This document shows positions 47,976-59,700 of a stretch of 64,000 nt of DNA, piece after piece. The stretch is from Pisaster brevispinus (Eukaryota > Echinodermata > Asteroidea > Forcipulatida > Asteriidae). The first letter of the stretch is position 1. Each line of letters starts with the position of its first letter. Location: NCBI GenBank assembly GCA_023634235.1, contig JAMKCF010000007.1:22264592-22328591 (forward strand). Direction: 5' to 3'. The notes beneath the pieces were generated by a model, which did no database searches, was not told the origin of the DNA, and worked only from the letters and a program-made list of their open reading frames with translations. Both the position numbers and the translations under genes were made by a program.

Positions 47976-50931
47976 ATGGAAGAAGGAGGCGTGGTTCCAG
48001 ATGTTATTGATGTTGCAGTTGCAACTGCAGCAGAGGTTAAATGGGACAGCGGAGAAACTGCTAAGATGGGCAATGTCTGTACACCCACTCAGGTACCCAC
48101 TACAATCTTCATCAGTTTATTTCAATGTCTGTACACCCACTCAGGTACCCACTACAATCTTCATCAGTTTATTTCAATGTCTGATCACCCACTCAGGTAC
48201 CCACTACAATCTTCATCAGTTTATTTCAATGTCAGTACACCCACTCAGGTACCCACTACAATCTTCATCAGTTTATTTCAATGTCAGTACACCCACTCAG
48301 GTACCCACTACAATCTTCATCAGTTTATTTCAATGTCTGTACACCCACTCAGGTACCCACTACAATTTTCATCAGTTTATTTCAATGTCTGTACACCCAC
48401 TCAGGTACCCACTACAATCTTCATCAGTTTATTTCAATGTCTGTACACCCACTCAGGTACCCACTACAATCTTCATCAGTTTATTTCAATGTCTGTACAC
48501 CCACTCAGGTACCCACTACAATCTTCATCAGTTTATTTCAATGTCTGTACACCCACTCAGGTACCCACTACAATCTTCATCAGTTTATTTCAATGTCAGC
48601 ACACCCACTCAGCATGAAGGTAGCTCCATGGTTTCATGGTGTTAGTCAGAAGCCATACAAACTTTAACTGCCGTGTAGCCAGGGATCACAGCCAAGTTTA
48701 CGATACAACCTGGGAAGCGGCAGCCAGGGGATCACCTTAAGGGGATACAACTCTTTTATTTCAAATATCAAATTAAAATAGGATACAAACTGGTATTTTT
48801 CCATTGGGTTGTTCTGCTCTAGAGTGCACAGACAATTTCAGAAATTCATTGGGCTGCTTTATGAACAGAACTTTTTTCTGCAGAGCAAAACTTTATGGGA
48901 AACCAGTCACAGATGGTACATGGTAGTTTGGCTGGTAACCTTCATCTGTATTTACATTACCTGTGAGTTTGAAATTGTCAGAATGTTGTATCTCGCAAAA
49001 AATAGCCCAGATTTACATACAAAAGAAGTACGTGCCAAGATTCAATGTTTTTGCATTGACTCAACAATTAATAAACTGTATTATTATTTTTATTACTTGT
49101 TGAATCCAGTATGACTTGATATAAATTACAGCTACAGAATCAGCCAACTGTCACCTGGCCAACAGAAGAGGGCGCTCTTTACACCGTTGTGATGACTGAT
49201 CCAGACGCACCAAGCAGGGCTGATCCCAAGTTTCGTGAGTGGCGACACTGGCTGGTAGTGAATGTATCTGGCAATGATATGAGTAGTGGCAGCGTCAGAT
49301 CAGAGTATATCGGAGCTGGACCACCAAAAGACACAGGTAGGGTTCACATCACAGCTTTCTAACATAAAGAGCTTGACCACCAAAAGACACAGGTAGGGTT
49401 CACATCACAGCTTTCTAACATAAAGAGCTTGACCACCAAAAGACACAGATAGGGTTCACATCACAGCTTTCTAACATAAAGAGCTTGACCACCAAAAGAC
49501 ACAGATAGGTTCACATCACAGCTTTCTAACATAATGAGCTTGACCACCAAAAGACACAGATAGGTTCACATCACAGCTTTCTAACATAAAGAGCTTGACC
49601 ACCAAAAGACACAGGTAGGGTTCACATCACAGCTTTCTAACATAATGAGCTTGACCACCGAAAGACACAGGTAGGGTTCACATCACAGCTTTCTAACATA
49701 ATGAGAGGCTGGTTCAAATCCTGTAATTAGCAGCTGGCACTGCAAACAGTTCTATTAATTATTAATTGAAACTGAAATAGAACAACATAATGTGGTTTCA
49801 CGCTTCACTGTGGACTCGGTACTTTTTGAGTTCTGTGAAAAAAAATCCACAGGCACCTTGGGTAGGATTCAAACCCACACAACCTGCATTGTAGAACAGG
49901 TGTCCTAACTACAATACAACATCTAGAGTGCGGTTTGAATCTGATGATTAGTACTGAGTACTGTAATCGGCAGGCTTTCTGTTTCAACCCCAAATCATCA
50001 CAAAATCATTCATGACATCCAGCCCCATACCACCAAGAAACAATGTACCAAAGTTGAATGGCCAGGCTGAGCTTTTGCACCTTGTGAGTAATTACCGACG
50101 CTGAAGTGGACTGTTACTTAGTGCATGCTATCTGGCAGGGTGTCTGGACATAAGTCTCTCTGCTTCGGGGGTCATGGCATTGCCAGTCAGCTGGTGGCAC
50201 CACAACAAATGCAAGGATTTTCTATTCAAACTTTTGCAGAATCATGTAGACCCTCTGAAGGGTATTGGTTTGACAAAAATAGGAAACAGCTTCATTATCC
50301 CAATTGTTATGTATTCTAATTTCCCTCCACTACTGTGGAAAAATACAAGTTCTGCTTAATGATGAAAAATATTACATCGAAACGTGCAGCAATTGAGATT
50401 GATCAGCCTTGTTTGGCATGTTGGCAGACTTACCAATAGCTAGTTTTTATTCAGGGCTGTGGCTGTACAAGATCTAGTTTTTGTCCCCATGTTGTTCTTT
50501 CGAACAGCTTCAGAGTTTGAACCTCTTACATGTATGACAGATTTTAACTATGGATTTTTATCCAAACTTTGCTGATGCATTTTGTACATTTGGTCTCACA
50601 TATATCTTCAAGTTGTAACCTATACTTCATTTCTATAATGAAACTCACAGTTCATGTGTGTCTCATTGCAGGCTTGCATCGCTATGTCATCCTCATCTAC
50701 AAGCAGCCGGGATCCATCAACCCAGAGGGCATCCCATTCTACCCAAACTGTGACATTAATGGAAGAGCCAAGTGGAAGGTTCGTGAGTTTGCGGCGAGTC
50801 ATGGACTTGGGAATCCTGTGGCAGGCAACTTCGTTCAGGCCGAGCATGACGAGTACGTGACCCAGTTGTACGCAAAGTTTTCTGAATATGCGGCTAAGAA
50901 GAGAGATGAGGCTGGAACGACAGAGGGGTAA
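47976..50931 (+). CDS. PEBP1: Phosphatidylethanolamine-binding protein (RKIP family)
   Basis: Three coding exons: 47976-48092, 49132-49336 and 50672-50931, giving 193 residues (human PEBP1 187). The PEBP signature [13 protein letters not shown] is in exon 2, with [16 protein letters not shown] and the ligand-pocket GAGPPKDTG spanning the exon 2/3 border; [14 protein letters not shown] opens exon 3. The C-terminus has [22 protein letters not shown], the usual final helix region. The N-terminal 30 residues are unlike human. PEBP1 binds phospholipid head groups and, in vertebrates, Raf and GRK2. It could also be another PEBP paralogue (PEBP4-like proteins have signal peptides; this has none). 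Both donors sit at the start of minisatellites made from themselves. No Shine-type or other regulatory feature is relevant here; the promoter lies in the 1.8-kb gap upstream. Confidence 0.93.
48081..48612 (+). repeat. 52-bp minisatellite copying the PEBP1 exon 1 donor
   Basis: Unit: ACACCCACTCAG|GTACCCAC then TACAATCTTCATCAG and TTTATTTCAATGTC. The first CAG|GT (48092) is the real donor. Eleven CACTCAG words follow one another, ten with an intact GT; the last is cut off by CATGAAGG. Units are nearly identical. No stop occurs in the longest plus frame, so unspliced message would stay open to 48617. Confidence 0.95.
49319..49700 (+). repeat. 56-bp minisatellite copying the PEBP1 exon 2 donor
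   Basis: Unit: GACCACCAAAAGACACAG|GT followed by AGGGTTCACATCACAGC and TTTCTAACATAA. Seven units; the first contains the real donor at 49336. In units 3, 4 and 5 the donor GT has become AT; units 2, 6 and 7 keep GTAGGG. Confidence 0.94.
49790..49925 (-). repeat. SINE family B
   Basis: On the minus strand GTAGTTAGGACACCTGTTCT, GGTTGTGTGGGTTTGAATCC and the AACTCAAAAAGTACCGAGTC end agree with the family B pattern seen at 18522 and 18850. Confidence 0.6.
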
Positions 50932-53734
50932 TGACCCCACCCCCCCTCCCGGCACTCTTGGTAACATTTCACAGTGAGTTGACCAGTCAGTTGAAACCAT
51001 TCAACTGCATGGATTTTTGTATGTTGGAATAACTGTGCGCAAAACTTGTTGCGTACTGTGTAGATGCATTCATCACATGATATCATTATAACAAGCTGGC
51101 AAAGTTTCTCATTCAAAACCTTGGATGACTTTGATTGGCGATGCGATAAAGAACCTTGCCTTTGGCTCGGTCCTTTATTGCAGGGCTGTGACCCTGCCGG
51201 TTTCCAGCAACCTTCTTAGACCTCATCATTACTCTTTTATTCCCAAATATCAAAACCACAGTGATTGGTCAGATTGTAGGAGGCTGAAATAATAAGAATG
51301 GAGATTTGTCATTGAATCAATTTGAAACTTTATTAGTCTTCCGCAGATGTTTATCTTTTCAAATATCTTTTTCCAAAATATAAGAAAACAAATTCTCTTA
51401 AAGTGTCACTTTGTTGTGAAAGTATTTTTAAATCATCAAATGATTTAATTGTGATTCATAAGTTAATGAATAATTCACAAGTTGATGAATATTCATGAGT
51501 AAGATTTGAAACCTGGATAGAGGTCTTATTTTTCTTTTATGTGTATACACATATGTAGATGTATGGTTTAATGGAACACAGTGTGAATGAAGTTAACACA
51601 AATCTCCGTTCTAAACTAGCTCCATCAAGTTTGACGTTTCAGTGTCTGGAGACTCATTTATGGCAGTCATGGTGCATTGTAAATGTACACTTACTATTAC
51701 TAAAAAAATTCACCAACAGTTCTTTTTACGAGTAAACTTCTGTGCAAGCTTTTATTAACAACTTCCCAACGGTATTAAAAAGTATTTTACGGTGCCTCTG
51801 TGCAGTATTATTATTTTTTAGAACTTTCAGCAACTTCTATGCAAGTTTTTATTAACAACTTCCCAATGGTATTAACAAAACTTGACCATGCCTCTGTGAA
51901 GTGTTATTTTTTAAAGAACTTTCATAAACTTCTGTGCCAGCTTTCATTATTGTAAAATGACATTATAACGTTGATAATACTTTGGAAATTGGTGAAGTAG
52001 ACACTTAATGAGGTATTGTTCTAAAGTTGTCTGTATTGCACAGATATTTCATTCTTGAAGGACAATGCAGTTACCTCTATGAGGTCGTTTTGACTGGAAA
52101 ATTCCAAGAAGCACCAAGGTACCAGTCTACACAAATAAGACTTAATCAAGGAATGAGTTTGTATTACAATAATCAAGCTTAACAAATAATGCCCAGTATC
52201 ATACAGCTGCTTAAGCACAACAAAGTTATGCTTAACAGAATGGGATTACCTGCCAAAAACCCTGACACCTGATAATGAATCCTCTGCATTGTTGCATGAT
52301 TTGTTAAAATACCCACAAAGTTTTTAAGTTGCTAAATGTAAGACTGTAACATTGTTAAGAAAAGTCGTGTTCTATTTCATTGTTTCATCAGGCTCTTACA
52401 CGTTCTAGGACACTCCCCTACTTCAGTGTTGGAAGTATGTCTAAATATTTTAAATCATGGCCCAATTTCATAGAGCTGCTTAAAGCACAAAGAGTAGCTA
52501 AGCACAACCAAATATATGCTTACCAGAATAAGGTTACCAGCCAAACTACCATGTCACATGTATAATTTGTGACTGGTAACCTGCTCATTTCTGCTTAGAA
52601 GACAATCGTTAAGCAATATTTTCTGCTTAAGCAGCTCTATTATTGGACACAGGGCCCAATTTCATAGAGCTGCTTAAGCACAAAAATGTGCTAAGCACAA
52701 CAAAATTTTGCTTACCAGAATAAGGTTACCAGCCAAACTACTGTGTCACGTGTACGATGTACAATTTGTGACTGGTATTCTGCTCATTTCTGCTGAGCAG
52801 GAAATTGTTTAGCATTATTTTCTGCTTAAGCAGCTCTATGAAATTGGGCCCCTGGTCTTGGGCTTAAAAGCCTTTTGTAAGGTAACCCACTGGGCTAACA
52901 AGCTGTGCACTGACTTGTCCCCAGTAGCCCAGATTTTACACGTGTTGTCACAAGTGTATCTTTCTAGTGTAGTAACGGTAGCAATCATAACCAGTTTAAT
53001 GGTCAAATGAAGTTAGTCACACACCCAAAAATAAATTACACATTTCAAAAAATGTATTATTCACATCTGAAATGGAAGAAACATGAGCATTTTAAATGAG
53101 TAGATTGGAAAGTTTTTTAGTAGCCCACAGGGCAAGTTGAGAAGTGGTGTTTACTTGCTCATAGAAGTTTTTACAAGAGAATATACACCGGGCTAGTTTT
53201 CAGGGTGAGCCCTGTAATTCAACTGAGCCTTTTAATCACATGGATTTTTGCGACACAAAGACGGTCAGTAACAGCAATATGGTCCCATCATCCAAATATT
53301 CAAAGTAAACCTTTTGTGTAAAAGATCGTTTGTGTAAAAACAAGGAGAGCTTTTGAAACAGGTGGCAGCAGACTACCAGGTTAATTTCCCTTGTGTATGT
53401 AGTTCTGAACATGTACATATTTCTGAGAACAGTAGATATCTTGGTTTAATTGTGTAGCGCTGTTTTCAACAGAATTCTGCACTTACGGCATCCTGTGCAA
53501 GATTCTATGTGCTGTTTTGTAAGCTAAGAATTCCGCGGTAAGCAACGCTATGAAATTGCACCCTAGTCTGCTGCCACCTAGAGTTTCAAGAACTCTCCCA
53601 GTGTAAGAGTTAACGGTCTTAATACCCAAGCCATGTTCAAAACAATAATAAGAAAATATATATAAAATATTGTAGTTACATGGTCAATAAATAGCACAAA
53701 ATAATCGTTAAAATGGCATCATGATTGGACTGTG
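50932..53734. other. Gap between convergent PEBP1 and YRDC
   Basis: Holds both 3' ends, a repeated block around 51720-51960 (TTCTGTGCAAGCTTTTATTA and similar, about three divergent units of 110 bp), and the MITE pair at 52459-52852. A partial MITE (52195-52260) and another relic (53440-53570) are also present. No gene seen. Confidence 0.5.
52459..52852. mobile_element. Two head-to-tail MITEs with GGGCCCAATTTCATAG ends
   Basis: Copy one is 52459-52651 and copy two 52652-52852. Both begin GGCCCAATTTCATAGAGCTG and contain AAGGTTACCAGCCAAACTAC. Copy two ends AGCAGCTCTATGAAATTGGG, the exact inverse of its start. Confidence 0.8.
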
Positions 53735-56700
53735 CTACCTGGATTCCAGCAAGCCATGTTTAGCACTCAGGATCTCTACCGTCTGTTTATGAGCACTGGG
53801 GAAAAAAATAGAATAAAAACAGTTTGATCAATATTCAAAGGATACTGATTCAAATCTAGGCCAAATTTCATTCAAGTTCATGAGCACAAAAACTTGCTAA
53901 TCACAGAAAAGTATTGCTTAGCAGAAACAGGTTACCAGCCAAAATTACATTAAGTTTGAATTGTTGGGACTGGTGCCCTACTCAATTTTTGCGTGCCAAA
54001 GAAATTTGCAAAGCAGGATTTTCTGCATTTAACAGCTTTATGAAACTGGGCCCTAGTATTGGTGCAAGATGTTGTCATGCCATTTCTCATTACACAAGCA
54101 TCGCGCTTGCACCCATAGAGGGCGCTAACAGCTGCTAACATTTCCCGACCTACATGTATGCCTCACGAGGGGGTTTTGTAGACTACATGTAGGTCATGTT
54201 AGTGTACCTAAATGACTACAGTGGCCGTAGGTAGGTTGGTCATGAAAAACTTCTAACCTAACTCACACACAAATTTTCATATTAATAAATAATTCAGAAT
54301 AATAGCTTGTTTTGAAATTTCTAAAGATTTTTGAGAACTGTTTGTGTTTTTCTCATAAATCAAACAAACATGTAGCTCTGTACACCTATCTTTAAATTAT
54401 GAGTGCTTCGGGTGTGAGAAACTGCTGGATAAAAACTGCGCATTATTAATATTGGTGTTAATATTATTATCAATTATTTAGTAATATACCACAAGGGAAT
54501 CTGACTGGGTTAATTTTAGTTGATTTGGGGTTGAACAAAGACAAATTTACAATAGTGAGATTTGAACCTGCGACTTCCAGATTAACGTGCCGGTGCTCTA
54601 CAAACTAAGCCAGACCACCAACATTAGGGCTAGATGGCTCAGTTGGTACATGTACATGCAAGAAAGTTAATCCGGAGTTAGCAGGTTCAGATCCCACTCT
54701 AGTCAATTTTTCTTTGTTCAACCCAAAATATTATCATTAATATTAACGACTTTTCCTATGCCATCTTCCAATGTACAAACATGTACATGTATTTTTCTTA
54801 GGAAAATGCAGTTTAAATGTTTAACTTTAACCCTAGCAGTGCACTTTGTATGAAGTACGTGTAATGCCACAGCATATGCTAGAATTAAAAAGAACTAGTT
54901 TCATTTTAGAAATTGCAAATTAACGCTAAAGAAATGGTAACTGCAGTCAAGCATACACAACTTCAAATCTGACTCCCCAAGATTTTGGTCACAACTTGAA
55001 CTCTCACAAGGTCATGTGGTGTGCTGTAACCAATAGAAATGCGTTTTAAACAGGGCAGATTAATCAGCCCTCCAATTACACAGTTCAAAAACTGGGTCCA
55101 TTCAATCGGCACACTGCTAGGGTTAAGAACTGAGGCCTATTATTTGATAATTTGTTATGACTCACCTGCCTGGTCTGATGATTGTAAAGTGACCAGGTAC
55201 AGAGAGATTGACTACAGTTGATCCCAATCTCGATTCCATTGAATCTCCCAAACGCCCTCCGTCAAAAACTACATCAATCTGTGGCCAGAGCTCTTGAAAC
55301 TCCTTCAGGGTTCAAACAAAATAAAGTTACTGTCATAAAGAAGGTCTCTTAGGTCAGCTTCTGATCAGCAGAGTGTTTCTAATCACCAAAGTTTGGGTTC
55401 GAGTCCTGTCATGACACTTGTGTTCTTAAGCAAGACACTTAACCATGATTGCTTCGTCCTTTGGATGGGACGTAAAGCTGTTGGTTCCGTGTGTTGTGTA
55501 ACGCACGTTAAAGAACCCAGTGCACTTATCGAAAAGAGAAGGGGTTCGCCCCGGTGTTCCTGGTTTGATTGGCAGCATATTGTACCACAGCACCTTGTAA
55601 ACCATTACATGGTGCTATGTAAAGGAGTAGGTTTCATACTTCAAACGTAGCCCCAAAATACCTTGCAGGAAAATACTTAATGTTGAAGCGCCTTGAGTGT
55701 CACTAAGTGACGGATATAAGCGCTATATAAGAAGCCATTATTATTATAAATTCAGTTTTGTGATCCACTCATTTTCCAATAGAGTCGTTATGAAGATGTA
55801 AACAAAATTCCAAGTCTCTAACCTTACATTAAGACAGTGTAAAATGCCACTGTGTTTGATACCCTTCAAGTGCAATTTCTGTCAAAATTCAAAACGTTAA
55901 ATGATGTCACATTTCAAATATATGATCTGTACATTTGAGAGAATATTTAGTTCATTCCTGAATTTTGATGATATTCCATCAAAACATCATTGAGTGTGTC
56001 CTTTACACTGGAGCACAAAAATCCTCTTTGGAATGTACAGACCCATTAGTTTTTGTTTGTTTGATGATGTTGCATTTCAAATTGTTGTCAACTAAAATGG
56101 CATTATATACATTTTTTTGTGAGGATAAAGACTTGTAGTTTGTTCCCAACTTTCATGCAGACTCTATCTATTTGACAATGAGTGCATCACAAAACTGAAT
56201 TTGACCTTGGAGCCAATCTTTAAGACCAAGAACAAGGTTGCTAACCATCATTAAAAAAAAAAGAAGAGTTTTAAGCTGAAAACTTACAGGTTATACCCGA
56301 GAAATATTATTTCTGAAATACTGTCCGAGTTACGAAAACTGTGTTTTGAGGACTTCGGAAATCACTATAGCTTATTTCAATTGCCACAATCAAAATAAAC
56401 CTGAACTGATTGTGCAGAGAGTCCCTTGGTAAGAATTTTGTTTCCTTGAAAAAGAAATTAAAAATGGCACCATGTTAAAGCAATTATTTGATATGCAAGG
56501 TTTTGCTGCGACACACTGATGGTACGTACCTGTATGGATAATGTGCTACCAGCAGCACTAACATTAGCACTGGTTAACGCCAGCGGGGAACCAGCTGCAC
56601 GAGCCACATCTCGGATAAAGAGATTGTCCGGAATTCGAATCCCAACTAATTCCGTTGAGGAGTTCAACTCTGGATTGAGCTCAGGTCTTCTCTTGAAGAC

Positions 56701-59700
56701 TAAAGTGACTGGTCCAGGTAGAAGATCGGAGAGCAAATCATTGGAGACTGTTAGTTCACCCCATCTGAGGAAAGCAAAAACAGGAAACAAAAACAAGTTT
56801 ATTTCATCATGAAACAATCAACTGATGTTCTAAAAAATATATAGGATTTGAAACTTTGTATTTGAGCTAAGCCGGAGAACCAACCTTCTTATCATCAATG
56901 GTTTTTTTATATAACAAACCTACCCATACCTCACTCACCTCAACAGTGCCATAGTGAGGCACACCCATGCTGATGTAGAGAGTAGAGCCATCAATGCAAT
57001 TGCCCAAAGTGCCCAATTGCCCAAAGTGCTTCAATGAGAGTGGTAAACTGGAGAAGCCACCAGCTGAGCTCAATTGCAATGGAATTTGGGCCACTGTTGG
57101 AAGAGATAAGGTTCTCAACCTTGACCAATTTCTGCAGTGGCAATCTGTGGCACTGATTGATCACACATACAAATGAAATGACAGTCAAGTGTGGCATGTG
57201 TTTAGCTATAATGTTCCTAAGTGTTATATATACTCTAGATACTCTAAAGAATTTATCTTTGTATTTTTGCTGAACTATTCATGCAAATGTATTTTTTCTG
57301 CTGTTGATAAATTAATAATAAAACAACAATAAACAAAGCTCGTGAAATTCTTGTGGGGCGTGTTGTGGTTGAGGGTGCATCAGACTTGCGTTCTGATGGC
57401 CTAGTCATCAGGGTGTGGGTTTGAATCCCAGACATGACGCTTGTGCAAGATGCTTAACCATGAATTGCTTCTCTTAACCCAGGTGAATAAATTGGAACCT
57501 GGGAGGGCGGTGGTGGTATTTTGTTGGATTTACCCCTTTGAGCTGACTGCTGGTATAAGCAGCTCGGGGTTGTATACTCCCCAGAGAGTTGAGAATGTTT
57601 GAGGAATGGTCTAAGTATGCCCGATGAACAGAGATAATAATGTTGTAAAGTGCCTTGACCTAGCTACAAGGATATGTGAGCTATATAAAAACCCAGTACA
57701 TGTATTATTTTTACAGCCATTCTTGGCCTAAGGAAGTATCTAAATTCTTTTTTAGAAATAACTCTCGAAAGATCAAAACATATAGGCTTTATCATTTATC
57801 AGTAAATCACCCAAACGATTTTATATTTCAAACTTTACAATGTTTATTGGAGCTCCAGTAATTTTTTTTTAAATTCAAAAATTCTAAATTGCAGCATGTT
57901 TGGGAAATACTTCAATACCTCTGCAGATCTGCAACATCACCCACACAAATAGCGACAGGGTTTCGACCATTTCTTCTCTTTATATTATAAAGTTGTTGAA
58001 CGGATGCTGTAGACTGAGCCAGGGCGGCTACTCCATAAATGGTGTCTGTTGGAACGGCTATGACGTTACCTGCTTGAAGACTGGTAACCGCTGTGGATAC
58101 AGCATTCTGGTTGTCTGTAAATTAAAGTCATTTGGTCAAGATTAGAACGTGTAACCCATTGGTAAAATATGACTGGCAGTTAAGTACAATCGAGAATTTG
58201 TACTTAAATTTTCAATAGATTTCTTCTCCTTCTATAATAAATTGTCTAGACTCAGTCTATTATTTTCTAGTAGTAGCCTTCACTTCTTTGAGAGTCCCTT
58301 TGGCCTTGTGTACGGTGACTTTTTATTAATTAAAAAAATAACTAAATAAACTATGTTAAACCTGAATTAGTCTTGGGTTTTTAAGAAATCACAGTGACTT
58401 TTCATGTGTAAGCACAGAAAAATTGCAGAGCACAGACAAAACTTGCTGTGCAGAACAGGTTTTTTACCAGCCAATATGCCATAAAGTTGACCAATTCAAT
58501 GTACTGGGTGTGCACAGCTCCAGTCTGGAATTACACAGAGGCCACGGAAGCCATGACCTCTGTTGTCCCTGGTCTTGGCCTTGGTGCCCCTTCAAAAGTT
58601 TCTCATAGACTCTAAGATTTTACAATGGAACTGCCCTTTGCAAATTGAAAATGGCCTTGCCCTCTCAAAGATGAAATTCCAGGCCTGCAGCTCAATTTTT
58701 GCTTCAGTTCTAACAAAAAAGAAACAGGCTAAGCAGCATTTTCTGTTTTTTTTAAAAAGTAAACAGCTAATATTATTATTAATTAATACAAAATCGAGCC
58801 AAGACCAGCAGAGTACAGTCTCTAGTCTAGCCTACTCTCTAAATGGCATAATCTTTAATTTAAATCCAATATTTCACAAATGTTTCAAAGCCAAAAAGAC
58901 ATTTAACACACTGTTATTTGTTTAAGTGAAAACCCCCAAACTAATTTTAATTCGGTACACTCTCTACTCTACCTACACTGTAGCCTACAGTGTAGGTAGA
59001 GTAGATCGAGAGTAGTCCCGTACTGTTGCCTACACTGGGTAGGCAACAGTACGGGACTACAGATAACTGGATAATCAGATTGACTTCTCCCAATTCCACA
59101 ATACTAACTTACTAATAAATAATGCACGTATCAATTGTAGTCCCGGCCCTGGGGGACCCGCGACTTTGGCAGAGGTAGCTGGGACATAGACGGGGGTGTG
59201 CAAAGAACCGTGCCCCGCTAGCCGGGACAATAGCGGGGTCTTTGCCGAGGTTGTACAATTTGTTTCCCCACCCTACCGGGAAAACAGCGGGGTCTTTGCC
59301 GAGGTTGTACAATTTGTTTCCCTGCCCTACCGGGACAATAGCAGCGTCTTTGGCGAGGTTGTACAATTTTGTTTCCCTGCTCTACTGGGACAATAGCGGG
59401 GTCTTTGCAGAACTGTACAAATTGTATCCCCGCCCTACCGGGAAAATAGCGGGGTCTTTGCAGAACTGTACAAATTGTATCCCCCACCCCACAGAACTAA
59501 TGATTGATAGCAACTAAGGCTGTCCATATTCGTCGACGCCCCTCAATGATAATTAACCAATTATTTGTGTATTCAATATAAAAGCTAAAATACACTTTAT
59601 AGATATTGTATATGAGTATTTCTATTGTTTGCATTTCCTCATAGATATAACTTTAAACAAACATTTGATTTCAGAAGAAATATGTTCTTCGTTTAGCATG

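Noticed and set aside
48001..48667. Long open frames of up to 214 codons with a repeated [19 protein letters not shown] peptide
   Set aside because: They are the PEBP1 donor minisatellite read in several frames; the 52-bp unit simply lacks stops. Real coding use would need transcript evidence.
48081..49700. Regular direct repeats resembling a CRISPR array
   Set aside because: There are no unique spacers (units are continuous), no cas genes, and the DNA is from an animal.
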